Positions 1-8,728 of a stretch of 64,000 nucleotides of DNA are shown here, in pieces. Each line of letters starts with the position of its first letter. The stretch's first letter is position 1. Source of the stretch: Janthinobacterium agaricidamnosum NBRC 102515 = DSM 9628 (lineage in GTDB: Bacteria; Pseudomonadota; Gammaproteobacteria; Burkholderiales; Burkholderiaceae_D); contig NZ_HG322949.1 in NCBI RefSeq assembly GCF_000723165.1, positions 5,443,524-5,507,523 on the forward strand, written 5' to 3'. The translations under genes were made by a program, and so were the position numbers. The notes under the pieces are model-generated. The model was not told the DNA's origin and did no database searches. It saw only the letters and a program-made list of their open reading frames with translations.

Positions 1-762
1 TCAGCCGGCCGGATGCGGCTGGCCGCACACCGCGCAGGCCGGATCGCGCCCGACTTGCATGCTGCTCCACTCCATGTTCAGGCCGTCCAGCAGCAACAGC
101 CGCCCGGCCAGCGAGTCGCCGATGCCGATCACCAGCTTCAACGCTTCGGCCGCCTGCATCGCGCCGACCACCCCGACCAGCGGCGCGAACACGCCCATGG
201 TGGAACAGGCCGCGTCCTCGAAATGCTGGTCTTGCGGAAACAGGCAGGAATAACACGGCGCCGTGCCGGAACGCGGGTCGAACACGCTGACCTGGGCGTC
301 GAAGCGGATCGCCGCGCCGGACACCAGCGGCACCTTGCGGGCCACGCACGCGCGGTTGACGGCGTGGCGGGTGGCGAAGTTGTCGGTGCAGTCGAGCACC
401 ACGTCGGCGCCGGCCACCAGTTCCAGCAAGCGGGCGTCATCGGCCCGTTCGGCCAGCGCCACGATCTCGATCTCGGGATTGATTTGATGTAGCGACTGTT
501 GCGCCGACAGCGCCTTGGGCTGGCCGATGCGCGCCGTGGTGTGGGCGATCTGGCGCTGCAAATTGGTCAGGTCGACCACATCGTCGTCGACCAGCGTCAG
601 CTTGCCGATGCCGGCCGACGCCAGGTACATCGCGGCCGGCGAGCCGAGGCCCCCGGCGCCGATTACCAGCACCTGCGCGGCCAGCAGTTTTTGCTGGCCT
701 TCGATGCCGATCTGGTCGAGCAGGATGTGGCGCGAATAGCGCAGCAGCTGGTGATCGTTCAT
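1..762 (-). CDS. moeB: Molybdopterin-synthase adenylyltransferase MoeB (ThiF/HesA family)
   Basis: This enzyme adenylates the C-terminal glycine of the small molybdopterin-synthase subunit so that it can receive sulfur; related enzymes activate ThiS. The Rossmann nucleotide loop GAGGLGS is at residues 35-41, and the family arginine/asparagine region DLTNLQRQ at 64-71. Two CxxC pairs for structural zinc are C170/C173 and C243/C246, and C186 lies in the catalytic-cysteine loop. At 253 residues it is the short form without a C-terminal rhodanese domain. Its stop codon is the first three bases of the window. It follows the ctpA-like gene by 27 bp on the same strand. MoeB and ThiF cannot be separated firmly without neighbours beyond the edge. 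Confidence 0.9.
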   Translation of the reverse strand: MNDHQLLRYSRHILLDQIGIEGQQKLLAAQVLVIGAGGLGSPAAMYLASAGIGKLTLVDDDVVDLTNLQRQIAHTTARIGQPKALSAQQSLHQINPEIEIVALAERADDARLLELVAGADVVLDCTDNFATRHAVNRACVARKVPLVSGAAIRFDAQVSVFDPRSGTAPCYSCLFPQDQHFEDAACSTMGVFAPLVGVVGAMQAAEALKLVIGIGDSLAGRLLLLDGLNMEWSSMQVGRDPACAVCGQPHPAG

Positions 763-789
763 ATGGCGTGCCTGCAGCCCTTGCCCGCC

Positions 790-2289
790 TTACGGCTTCT
801 GGATCACCGGCTTCAGGTCCGGCAAATCGACCGGCTTGGCGGCGGCGGGCTTCGATGACGCCTTGTCGTCTTTCTTTTCAGGCGACGCTTCCGCCTTCGA
901 CAATTTGACCGGCAAGCCCTTGAAATGGTTCAGCGCCTGGGCCAGCTGGAAATCGTCCTTGCCGCCGTATTCCAGCGCTTTGTGTTTCTTTTCCAGCGTC
1001 AGCGCGCGCTGTTCCTGGTCCAGCTGCTGGCTTTCCGACAGCACCGGCGTGGCCACGTCGGGCTGGCCGTCGCCGCTGTTCAAGTGCTTTTGCAAATCGG
1101 CTTCGCGCACGCGCAGGCTGTTCAAGCCGTCGCCGTCGGCGTTTTCATCGACCATCAGGTCCGGCACGATGCCGCGCGCCTGGATCGAACGGCCGTTGGG
1201 CGTGTAATAACGGGCGGTGGTCAGTTTCACCGCGGTGTCGGCGGTCAGCTGGCGCAGCGTTTGCACCGAACCCTTGCCGAAAGTCTGGGTGCCGAGGATG
1301 ATCGCGCGTTTATAGTCTTGCAAGGCGCCGGCGACGATTTCCGACGCCGACGCCGAACCGGTATTGACCAGCACCACCAGCGGCACGTCTTTCAGCGCGG
1401 CCGGCAAGGTCGCCAGCGGGTCGGCGCCGCTTTGCGGCGCATAAAACTCCTTGCGGCCGTAAAAAGTCTGCTTCGAGTCGGCCAGCTGGCCATTGGTCGA
1501 GACGATCACCTTATCCTTCGGCAGGAACGCCGCCGACACGCCGATCGCGCCCGGCACCACGCCGCCCGGATCGTTGCGCAAATCGAGCACCAGGCCCTTC
1601 AGGTGCGGCTCCTGGGCGTACAGCGCGTTGATCTTCTTGACCATGTCGCCGACGGTCGGTTCCTGGAACTGGGCGATGCGCAGCCAGCCATAACCCGGTT
1701 CGACGATCCTGGCCTTGACGCTCTGCACGCGGATTTCCTCGCGCACCAGCGCGAATGTCAGCGGCTTGTCGGCGCCCTTGCGCGAAATCGTCAGCGTCGT
1801 CTTCGAGTGCGGCTCGCCGCGCATCTTCTTGATCGCCTCGTCCAGCGACATGCCTTTGAGCGGCGTACTGTCGATCCGGGTGATCAAGTCGCCGGCCTGC
1901 ACGCCGGCCTTGAAGGCGGGCGTATCCTCGATCGGCGACACCACCTTGACGTAGCCGTCTTCCATGCTCACTTCGATGCCCAGGCCGACGAACTTGCCCT
2001 GCATGCTGTCGCGCATTTCGCGGAACGCGTCCTTGTCCAGGTAGACCGAATGCGGGTCGAGCGACGACACCATGCCGGAAATGGCTTCGGTCAGCAGCTT
2101 TTTGTCATCCACCTTTTCCACGTAATCGGTCTTGATCAAGCCGAATACATCGGACAGCTGGCGCAATTCCTCCAGCGGCAGCGGGGCGTTGACGATTTTT
2201 TGCGCAATCGCCGAAAACTGCATCGTGGCGCCGAAACCCGCCGCCACGCCCAGACCGATCAAACCGATACTCTTTACCTTGATGCCCAT
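790..2289 (-). CDS. ctpA: C-terminal processing peptidase, S41 family
   Basis: This is an exported serine protease that cleaves C-terminal tails of periplasmic proteins. An N-terminal hydrophobic segment (about residues 7-28) serves as signal or anchor. A PDZ domain spans about 95-175. The S41 core carries the Ser/Lys dyad, S314 in GSASASE and K339 in TFGKGS, with the same 25-residue spacing as in E. coli Prc. The C-terminal tail (about 450-499) is rich in Lys, Ala and Pro. It lies 48 bp downstream of the EnvC-type gene in the order gpmA-envC-ctpA-moeB, as is usual in betaproteobacteria, which suggests a role in envelope maintenance. The ATG start precedes the signal segment directly. Confidence 0.93.
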   Translation of the reverse strand: MGIKVKSIGLIGLGVAAGFGATMQFSAIAQKIVNAPLPLEELRQLSDVFGLIKTDYVEKVDDKKLLTEAISGMVSSLDPHSVYLDKDAFREMRDSMQGKFVGLGIEVSMEDGYVKVVSPIEDTPAFKAGVQAGDLITRIDSTPLKGMSLDEAIKKMRGEPHSKTTLTISRKGADKPLTFALVREEIRVQSVKARIVEPGYGWLRIAQFQEPTVGDMVKKINALYAQEPHLKGLVLDLRNDPGGVVPGAIGVSAAFLPKDKVIVSTNGQLADSKQTFYGRKEFYAPQSGADPLATLPAALKDVPLVVLVNTGSASASEIVAGALQDYKRAIILGTQTFGKGSVQTLRQLTADTAVKLTTARYYTPNGRSIQARGIVPDLMVDENADGDGLNSLRVREADLQKHLNSGDGQPDVATPVLSESQQLDQEQRALTLEKKHKALEYGGKDDFQLAQALNHFKGLPVKLSKAEASPEKKDDKASSKPAAAKPVDLPDLKPVIQKP

Positions 2290-2337
2290 GTTTTACCTGT
2301 GTTCAGCTGCTGCGTGTATGAAGCCTGGCGGACGCCG

Positions 2338-3834
2338 TCAAAACCTGACCCAGCCGGCCGGATCGAAGGCCTGTCCCTTGAAGCGCATTTCAAAGTATAG
2401 CCCCGATTCCTCATTGCCGCCGCTGTTGCCGGCATTGGCGATCACTTCGCCGCTCTTGACGCTGTCGCCGGCGCGTTTCAGCAAGGCCTCGTTATTGCCA
2501 TAAATGCTCATGTACTGGCCGCCATGGTCGACGATGATCAAGTTGCCGAAGCCGCGCAGCCATTCCGAAAACACCACCCGGCCAGCCGCCACCGCCTTGA
2601 CTTCGGCGCCTTCGCCGGTGCGGATGAACATGCCCTTCCAGGTCGGCCCGTCGCCACGCTTGCTGCCGAACCTGGCCGCCACCCGGCCCGCCACCGGCGC
2701 GTTCAAGCGTCCGCGCAGGCTGGCGAAGGCGCCGTCCGGCGCGGCCGGCGCCAGCACCGGACGCGCCGGTTCGGGCGTGGGTTCGGGCTTCGGCTCGGGT
2801 TTGCGGACCACTTGCGGCGGTTCGTCGGCATCGATCGGGTCGAGCTTGACCGGCGGCTGCGGCTTGATCTTGCCGCCCTTGACCTGCTCCCTGGCCAGCC
2901 GTTCGCGTTCGGCCTGCGCCCTGGCGCGCGCCGCCGCCAGCGCGCGGGCGCGGCTTTCGGCGGCGGCCTTGGCGGCCAGCCGATCCGCTTCGGCCTTGGC
3001 GGCGCGCTCCGCCGCCAGTTTTTCCTGGCGGCGTTTTTCGGCGGCCGCCGCTTCTTCCTGTTCCTTGATGATCCTGGCCAGCTTGTCGACCAGGCCCGCC
3101 ATGCGCTGTTCGTCGCGTTCGACGTTGCCGGCTTCCTTGCGCTGCGCCGCCAGGCGCTTCGACAATCCGGCCAGCACCGCGGCGCGGCGGACTTTTTCTT
3201 TTTCCAGCAAGGCCTTCTGCTCGCGTTCTTCCTGGGCGATTTCTTCCAGGTCGTCCTTGGCGCTCTGGGTTTCGGCCTGGTTGGTGACGACCGCCTGCAA
3301 ATTGGCGCGCAACTCGGCCAGCAAACGGGCCTGGGCTTGCGAGACATACGCCATCATTTGCAAATCGCGGTTGATGCGGTTCGGGTTGTCGCCGGACAGC
3401 AGCAGTTTGATGCGGTCTTCATTGCCGGCGACGTATTGTTCACGCAGCAATTCCGACAGTTGTTTCTTTTGCACGGCGACGGTCGCCGCCAGCCGTTCGC
3501 GCTGCGCATCCAGACCGGCCAGCTTGACGGCGGTCTGGTTTTGTTCGGTCGCCAGGTCGCGCAGCGCGCGGTTGGCGTTGGAAATCGCTTCTTCCGATTC
3601 GGCCAGCGTGTCGGCCGCGTCCTCCTTGGCGCTTTCGGTGCGGCTGATGTCGCGCTTCAAGGCGCTCAGCTTTTGCTGCAAACCGGCGCGTTGCGCCTCC
3701 GCGGCCTGCTTTTGCTTGCTGCGTTCCGTGATTTTGGCGCCATGGGCGCTGCCGCTGGAAATCGCGAGGGCCAGGCACAGCCAGGCCCCCGCGCGCCAGG
3801 CCGGTAAAGGTGCGACGCGGGAGAAATACAGCAA
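2338..3834 (-). CDS. envC: EnvC-type murein hydrolase activator (coiled coil plus degenerate M23 domain)
   Basis: This is a periplasmic protein expected to activate amidases at the division septum. A signal peptide covers about residues 1-32. A long coiled coil (about 35-290) is rich in Gln, Glu, Lys, Arg and Ala, followed by a Pro/Lys/Glu linker (about 325-365). The C-terminal M23/LytM domain (about 385-498) reads YFEMR where active enzymes have a zinc-binding HFE, so it looks non-catalytic, as in E. coli EnvC. The start is a TTG three bases after the gpmA stop, with only a weak purine-rich ribosome site supplied by the end of gpmA. Translational coupling to gpmA is therefore likely, and the exact start is uncertain. 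Confidence 0.9.
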   Translation of the reverse strand: MLYFSRVAPLPAWRAGAWLCLALAISSGSAHGAKITERSKQKQAAEAQRAGLQQKLSALKRDISRTESAKEDAADTLAESEEAISNANRALRDLATEQNQTAVKLAGLDAQRERLAATVAVQKKQLSELLREQYVAGNEDRIKLLLSGDNPNRINRDLQMMAYVSQAQARLLAELRANLQAVVTNQAETQSAKDDLEEIAQEEREQKALLEKEKVRRAAVLAGLSKRLAAQRKEAGNVERDEQRMAGLVDKLARIIKEQEEAAAAEKRRQEKLAAERAAKAEADRLAAKAAAESRARALAAARARAQAERERLAREQVKGGKIKPQPPVKLDPIDADEPPQVVRKPEPKPEPTPEPARPVLAPAAPDGAFASLRGRLNAPVAGRVAARFGSKRGDGPTWKGMFIRTGEGAEVKAVAAGRVVFSEWLRGFGNLIIVDHGGQYMSIYGNNEALLKRAGDSVKSGEVIANAGNSGGNEESGLYFEMRFKGQAFDPAGWVRF

Positions 3835-3837
3835 AGC

Positions 3838-4584
3838 TTACTTGGCCTTCCCTTGGTTCGCCACGGCCGCTTGTGCCGCGGCAATCGCTGCCGGGTCGCC
3901 CAGGTAGTAGTGACGGATCGGTTTCAGGTCGGCGTCCAGCTCATACACCAGCGGCTGGCCGTTCGGAATGTTCAAGCCGACGATATCGGCGTCGCTGATG
4001 CCGTCCAACATCTTGATCAAGGCGCGCAAGCTGTTGCCATGCGCCGAAATGATGATTTTCTTGCCGGCGCGAATGGCCGGCGCGATCTCCTCATCCCAGG
4101 CCGGCATCACGCGGGCCACGGTGTCTTTCAGGCATTCGGTCAATGGAATCGACGCTTTCGGCAAGCCGGCGTAGCGGGCGTCGTTGAACGAGGCGCGCTC
4201 ATCATCTTCGGCCAGCGGCGGCGGCGGGGTGTCATAGCTGCGGCGCCACACCAGTACTTGCTCGTCGCCATACTTGGCGGCGGTTTCCGCCTTGTCCAGG
4301 CCTTGCAGCGCACCGTAGTGGCGTTCGTTCAAGCGCCAGTCATGCCGGACCGGCAGCCACATCTGATCCATCGCGTCGAGCGACAGCCACAGCGTGCGGA
4401 TCGCGCGTTTCAATACCGAGGTATACGCCAGGTCGAAGGTGAAGCCGGATTCCTTCAGGATCTGGCCGGCGTTCTTTGCTTCTTGAACACCTTTTTCCGT
4501 CAGATCGACGTCGGTCCAGCCGGTGAAGCGGTTATCGAGATTCCAGGTGGACTCGCCGTGACGCATGAAAACGATTTTGTACAT
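3838..4584 (-). CDS. gpmA: 2,3-bisphosphoglycerate-dependent phosphoglycerate mutase
   Basis: It interconverts 3- and 2-phosphoglycerate in glycolysis in the cytoplasm. The phosphohistidine motif RHGES is at residues 8-12 (H9), and the second catalytic histidine lies in ISAHGNSLR near residue 180. The chosen ATG at 4584 gives 248 residues, close to the E. coli protein; an in-frame extension to 4623 adds 13 residues that the family lacks. It is the first gene of the gpmA-envC-ctpA-moeB run and diverges from the rhodanese gene, so its promoter should lie in the AT-rich stretch 4585-4690. Confidence 0.96.
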   Translation of the reverse strand: MYKIVFMRHGESTWNLDNRFTGWTDVDLTEKGVQEAKNAGQILKESGFTFDLAYTSVLKRAIRTLWLSLDAMDQMWLPVRHDWRLNERHYGALQGLDKAETAAKYGDEQVLVWRRSYDTPPPPLAEDDERASFNDARYAGLPKASIPLTECLKDTVARVMPAWDEEIAPAIRAGKKIIISAHGNSLRALIKMLDGISDADIVGLNIPNGQPLVYELDADLKPIRHYYLGDPAAIAAAQAAVANQGKAK

Positions 4585-4690
4585 GGTTCTATCTTCGTTA
4601 AAGGGGTTCAAGTCAAAAAGCAAAAGGTAAAAAGAACTCTTCCAGCTTCTATTTTATAATGCGCGGATTGACTTAAACCATTGGATCCCT

Positions 4691-5092
4691 GTGAAATTCA
4701 TTATTGACCATATTTTTCTGATCGGTATCGTCGTCCTTTCCGGTGGCGCCTTGCTGTGGCCAGCCCTGGCAATGCGCGGCAAACGCGCGTCGCCGCTGGA
4801 AGTGACGCAAATGATCAACCGCGGCAAAACCACCGTGCTGGACGTGCGCGACGCCAAGGAATTTGCCGAGGGCCACCTGCGCGACGCGAAAAACATTCCT
4901 CTGGCGGAACTGTCCAAGCGTAGCGCGGAACTGGAAAAGTCGAAAAACAAGACCATTATCGTGGTCTGCCAAAAAGGCACGCGTTCCGCCAGCGCCGTCA
5001 AGCAACTGGCCAACGCCGGTTTCGCCGACGCGGTCAGCCTGGAGGGCGGCTTGGCGGCCTGGACCACCCAGGGTTTGCCACTGGCTAAGTAA
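4691..5092 (+). CDS. Membrane-anchored rhodanese-like sulfurtransferase
   Basis: This 133-residue single-domain rhodanese has an N-terminal transmembrane segment (about residues 7-27), so the catalytic domain probably sits at the cytoplasmic membrane. The active-site cysteine is C93 in the loop CQKGTRSA, with the usual LDVRDAKEF signature at 50-58. Family members transfer sulfane sulfur to thiophilic acceptors. The start codon is GTG. It is 17 bp upstream of grxC and near secB, an arrangement common in betaproteobacteria that suggests a thiol or redox role. The substrate is not known. Confidence 0.9.
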   Translation: MKFIIDHIFLIGIVVLSGGALLWPALAMRGKRASPLEVTQMINRGKTTVLDVRDAKEFAEGHLRDAKNIPLAELSKRSAELEKSKNKTIIVVCQKGTRSASAVKQLANAGFADAVSLEGGLAAWTTQGLPLAK

Positions 5093-5109
5093 TCTTCAAG
5101 GACTCTATC

Positions 5110-5379
5110 ATGACAGCTCATGTAACCCTGTATAGCACCGCCATGTGCCCGTATTGCGTGCGCGCCGAACGCTTGCTGGAAGCCAAAGGCGTGACCGGCA
5201 TCGAAAAGATCCGGGTCGACCTGGATCCCGAGCAACGCATGTTGATGATGCAAAAGACCGGCCGCCGCACCGTGCCGCAAATTTACATCGGCGACACCCA
5301 CGTCGGCGGTTTCGACGACTTGCATGCGCTGGATCAGGCAGGCAAGCTTGACCCCTTGTTAAATGGGGTTTCGTCCTAA
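5110..5379 (+). CDS. grxC: Glutaredoxin 3
   Basis: This small cytoplasmic glutathione-dependent disulfide reductase has the dithiol active site CPYC at residues 13-16. The cis-proline stretch RTVPQIYIGD and the GG of HVGGFDD give the glutathione-binding surface. Its 89 residues are the normal length for GrxC. It lies between the rhodanese gene and secB on the plus strand, probably co-transcribed with the rhodanese. Confidence 0.96.
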   Translation: MTAHVTLYSTAMCPYCVRAERLLEAKGVTGIEKIRVDLDPEQRMLMMQKTGRRTVPQIYIGDTHVGGFDDLHALDQAGKLDPLLNGVSS

Positions 5380-5451
5380 GTTGGGGGACTGCCCAAGATT
5401 TTGTTTCCAGAGTTATTGGGTTTGATACAATTGCCCTTGCGCAAATCCAAA

Positions 5452-5469
5452 ACCGCCGCTTGCGGCGGT
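5452..5469 (+). other. Short GC-rich hairpin between grxC and secB
   Basis: A perfect 8-bp inverted repeat (ACCGCCGC / GCGGCGGT, with a 2-base centre) lies 72 bp before the secB start. No T-run follows on the plus strand, so it does not look like a simple terminator for grxC. It may be a structured part of the secB leader. Confidence 0.4.
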
Positions 5470-5540
5470 AATAACGTGGGCGCAAGCATCATTTAATTTG
5501 AACGGTATGCCGTTCTTGTCCCTTACAACGAAAGCGTTCC

Positions 5541-6017
5541 ATGTCCGACGAAAACCTGCAACCTGTATTTCAAATCCAACGCGTCTACCTGAAAGACATG
5601 TCGCTGGAACAACCGAATTCCCCAGCAATCTTCCTGGAACAAGATGCTCCAGCGATTGAAGTTGCCCTGGACGTGAGCGCCGAGCCACTGGCCGACGGCA
5701 TTTTCGAATCGACCGTGACCATCACCGTGACCGCCAAAGTCAAAGACAAAGTGGCGTTCCTGGTGGAAGGCAAACAAGCCGGTATTTTCGAAGCACGCAA
5801 TATCCCTGCCGATCAACTCGATCCGCTGCTGGGTATCGGCTGCCCGAACATCATCTACCCTTACCTGCGCGCCAACATCGCCGACGTGATCACCCGTGCC
5901 GGCTTCCCGCCTGTGCACCTGGCCGAGATCAACTTCGAAGTGTTCTACCAGCAACGTCTGCAAGCCGTGGCTGAAGCCGCCGCGGCAGCGCCTGCGAACG
6001 GCGAAGCAACTCACTAA
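5541..6017 (+). CDS. secB: Protein-export chaperone SecB
   Basis: SecB is a tetrameric cytoplasmic chaperone that keeps preproteins unfolded and hands them to SecA. The 158-residue protein shows the family pattern: an early beta-strand with QRVYLKDMS, the EVALDV and [10 protein letters not shown] strands, and the conserved [14 protein letters not shown] followed by TRAGFPP. The C-terminal tail is short and Ala-rich. The grxC-secB-gpsA neighbourhood is widely conserved in proteobacteria. Confidence 0.97.
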   Translation: MSDENLQPVFQIQRVYLKDMSLEQPNSPAIFLEQDAPAIEVALDVSAEPLADGIFESTVTITVTAKVKDKVAFLVEGKQAGIFEARNIPADQLDPLLGIGCPNIIYPYLRANIADVITRAGFPPVHLAEINFEVFYQQRLQAVAEAAAAAPANGEATH

Positions 6018-6137
6018 GTTGTCACTGCACCAAGTTGCAGCAAGTTGCAGAAACAGACAGCGGCGGCCCGGTGGCGCCGCTGTTGCAAGATCAAAGCTAC
6101 GTCAGATTACCTCTCCTCCCCCTGTTGAAAGCCGCTT

Positions 6138-6581
6138 ATGACCACTACTCGTTGGATCGCAGGTGCAGCGCTATTGCTGGTCGCAACGGCTAGCCAGGCC
6201 CTCGATTTCAAGACCGTCGGCGCGGCCCCGGTGATTTTGTACGATGCGCCCTCCATCAAGGGCGGCAAACTGTACGTTGCGCCGCGCGGCATGCCGCTCG
6301 AAGTCGTGCTCAGCTATGGCGAATGGGTCAAGGTGCGCGACGCCAGCGGCGACCTGGCCTGGACCGAAGCCAAGAACTTGAGCAGCAAGCGCAATGTGGT
6401 GGTGCGCAGCGCCAACCTGAAAGTGCGCGCCAGCCCGGACGAGAATGCGTCGCCGGTGTTCATCGCCGAAAAAGGCATCTTGCTGGAAATCAGCGAACCG
6501 GCCTCGTCAGGCTGGGTCAAGGTGCGCCACAAGGATGGCGCGACCGGCTACGTCAAGACCAGCGACGTCTGGGGTTTGTAA
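6138..6581 (+). CDS. Exported bacterial SH3-domain protein
   Basis: This 147-residue protein has a signal peptide (about residues 1-22, ending near ASQALD) and two bacterial SH3 modules, at about 28-85 and 90-147. Each carries the paired-tryptophan pattern GEWVKVR or GWVKVR. Such modules bind cell-wall or protein ligands in the periplasm. There is no catalytic domain. It lies between secB and gpsA, 41 bp before gpsA, and may share a transcript with it. The precise role is unknown. Confidence 0.85.
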   Translation: MTTTRWIAGAALLLVATASQALDFKTVGAAPVILYDAPSIKGGKLYVAPRGMPLEVVLSYGEWVKVRDASGDLAWTEAKNLSSKRNVVVRSANLKVRASPDENASPVFIAEKGILLEISEPASSGWVKVRHKDGATGYVKTSDVWGL

Positions 6582-6622
6582 GCTTTTTGCCTAGCCTGTT
6601 GATTACCGACGCCTGAGGTTGC

Positions 6623-7663
6623 ATGCAAGATTCTCCTGTTATTTCCCCTGTTTTACAACATACGCCGCGCCAAGTCACCGTGCTGGGCGCGGGCGCCTGG
6701 GGCACCGCCGTCGCGATGGCGTTTGCCGCACGTCACGATGTGTTGATGTGGGGCCGCAATGCGGCCGCCATGACGGCGATGGCGGCCAGCCGTGACAACC
6801 CCTATCTGCCCGGTTTTGTGTTGCCCGCCACGCTGGCCCCCAGCGCCGACTTCGATGCCGCGCTGGCCCATGCCGCCGTGCCGGGCGGCTTGCTGATCGC
6901 GGCCTGCCCGGTGGCCGGTTTCCGTCCTTTGCTGCAACAATTAAAAGGCCGCGAAATGCCAAACCTGGTGTGGCTGTGCAAGGGGTTTGAAAATGGCAGC
7001 GGCCTGTTGCCGCACCAGGTGGTCGCCGAAGTGCTCGGCGAGGCGATAGACGGCGGAGCCCTGTCCGGCCCGTCGTTTGCGCAAGAAGTGGCGCGCGGCT
7101 TGCCGTGCGCGCTGGCAATCGCATCGCGTGCGCCAGCGTTGCGCGAAGCCGTCGTCTCGGCTTTGCATGGCGGCAATATCCGGGTCTACGCCAGCGACGA
7201 CCTGGTTGGCGTCGAAGTGGGCGGCGCGGTCAAGAATGTGATGGCGATCGCCACCGGCGTGGCCGACGGCCTGGGCCTGGGCTTGAATGCCCGCGCCGCG
7301 CTGATCACCCGTGGATTGGCGGAAATCACCCGCCTGGGCAGCGCGCTCGGCGGCCAGCCGGAAACCTTCATGGGACTGACCGGCATGGGCGACCTGTTGC
7401 TGACCTGCACCGGCGACCTGTCGCGCAACCGCCGGGTCGGCCTCGCCTTGGCGCAAGGCAAGCAACTCGATACCATCGTCGCCGAACTGGGCCATGTGGC
7501 CGAAGGCGTGCCATGCGCCCGCGCGGTGCGCGAACTGGCCCGCAAGCTGGGCGTGGACATGCCGATCACCAACGCGGTGGCCGGCGTGCTGTTCGATGGC
7601 GACTTGCCGCAAGAAATGGTGCAGCGTTTATTGGCGCGCGATCCGCGCGGCGAAGTCAGCTAA
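6623..7663 (+). CDS. gpsA: Glycerol-3-phosphate dehydrogenase [NAD(P)+]
   Basis: It reduces dihydroxyacetone phosphate to sn-glycerol-3-phosphate for phospholipid synthesis. The dinucleotide-binding motif GAGAWGTA is at about residues 22-29. The signature [20 protein letters not shown] carries the catalytic lysine, and the [10 protein letters not shown] segment follows. The 346-residue length is normal, with about 15 extra N-terminal residues before the Rossmann strand. Its 3' end overlaps the convergent cupin gene by 4 bp. Confidence 0.96.
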   Translation: MQDSPVISPVLQHTPRQVTVLGAGAWGTAVAMAFAARHDVLMWGRNAAAMTAMAASRDNPYLPGFVLPATLAPSADFDAALAHAAVPGGLLIAACPVAGFRPLLQQLKGREMPNLVWLCKGFENGSGLLPHQVVAEVLGEAIDGGALSGPSFAQEVARGLPCALAIASRAPALREAVVSALHGGNIRVYASDDLVGVEVGGAVKNVMAIATGVADGLGLGLNARAALITRGLAEITRLGSALGGQPETFMGLTGMGDLLLTCTGDLSRNRRVGLALAQGKQLDTIVAELGHVAEGVPCARAVRELARKLGVDMPITNAVAGVLFDGDLPQEMVQRLLARDPRGEVS

Positions 7664-7986
7664 ACCAATAAAATCGTCAACAACAGCACACTATCCTGTT
7701 CGGCGCGCAAGGCATGCGCCTGGCCGCCGACCAGGTACAGCATTTGCCCGCCCGACAAGGTGCGCGCTTCGCCATGGATATCGACCAGCACCTGTCCCGA
7801 CAAGCACAACAAGGTGATTTCGCCCGGCACATGGTGTTCCGGCATGGTCTTGCCTTTCGGCAGGGTCATGCGTATCAATTCCAGTTCATCGGTCTTGGCC
7901 AGCGCGATCGCGGAAAATTGCGACAGATCCTGCGGCTCCGGCTGAACCTGTATCACTTGTCCCGATAACGCATGCGGCAAGGCCAT
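7660..7986 (-). CDS. Small cupin-domain protein
   Basis: This 108-residue single-domain cupin has the first motif as [17 protein letters not shown] and the second in the [15 protein letters not shown] segment, a beta-barrel that often binds a metal. Small cupins of this type can be isomerases, dioxygenases or ligand sensors, and nothing here decides between them. It converges on gpsA with a 4-bp overlap and follows the DUF2461 gene by 17 bp on the same strand. Confidence 0.8.
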   Translation of the reverse strand: MALPHALSGQVIQVQPEPQDLSQFSAIALAKTDELELIRMTLPKGKTMPEHHVPGEITLLCLSGQVLVDIHGEARTLSGGQMLYLVGGQAHALRAEQDSVLLLTILLV

Positions 7987-8003
7987 GGCGGCTCCTGATG
8001 GAC

Positions 8004-8696
8004 TTATTCTTCCGGCTGTTCCTCTTCCCTGGCGCCGCGCATCCAGCTGACCAGCGGAAACGCTTGTTTCAGTCCCGCCGCCAACTGGCCCGGCAATTCA
8101 TCCGGCGCGTTCAATTTCAGGTCGACTTCGGTCCACACAAAAAAACTTTTCAGCTTGATGAATTCGATGTGTTCGGCGTCGGCGTCGAAGCCTTTCGGCG
8201 GACGCTGCAGTTTGCCTTCGTTTTGTATGGTGCCGAAGGTGGCCCGCAAGCCCTTATTCTTCAACACTTTGGAAAAACCCGGCGCGTCGTTGACCATGTG
8301 TTCGCGCAGCGCCTTCAGGCGGCCCGGCGGCGGCATGTATTCGCCGGCACCGAACAGCAAGCGGCCATTGCCGTCGATTTGCATGTAATACGTCGGCCCG
8401 CCCGCCTTGCTCGGGCGGCGCATGTCGTTGGGGGCGATGGCGGCTGAAAAACGCGTCTTGTACGGGCTCTTGTCATGCGCAAAGCGCACGTCGCGGTTGA
8501 TGCGGAACATGGCTTTCTTCGGGTTGCAGAATTTCACCGCCGGATCGAACTTGCCCAGTTCATTAATCAGCCCGGTCACCAATTCCAGGAATTCTTCGCG
8601 CAAGATGTCGTAGCGCGGTTTGTTCATCACGAACCAGGGACGGTTATTGTTTTCGCTCAATTCTTTCAAGAATTGGGTCAGGTCGCGCAAATGCAT
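8004..8696 (-). CDS. DUF2461 / TIGR02453 family protein
   Basis: This 230-residue protein matches a widespread family of unknown biochemical function. The family pattern is visible: an N-terminal FLKELSENNNRPWF near residues 9-22, MFRINRDVRFAHDKSPYKT near 63-81, a short YYMQIDG strand and a FSKVLKNKGLR segment. No signal peptide or membrane segment is present. It is transcribed with the cupin gene and sits 32 bp after the HtrA protease gene. Confidence 0.85.
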   Translation of the reverse strand: MHLRDLTQFLKELSENNNRPWFVMNKPRYDILREEFLELVTGLINELGKFDPAVKFCNPKKAMFRINRDVRFAHDKSPYKTRFSAAIAPNDMRRPSKAGGPTYYMQIDGNGRLLFGAGEYMPPPGRLKALREHMVNDAPGFSKVLKNKGLRATFGTIQNEGKLQRPPKGFDADAEHIEFIKLKSFFVWTEVDLKLNAPDELPGQLAAGLKQAFPLVSWMRGAREEEQPEE

Positions 8697-8728
8697 GAAT
8701 CAGGTTCCAGTCTCAGCTCAAATTAGTG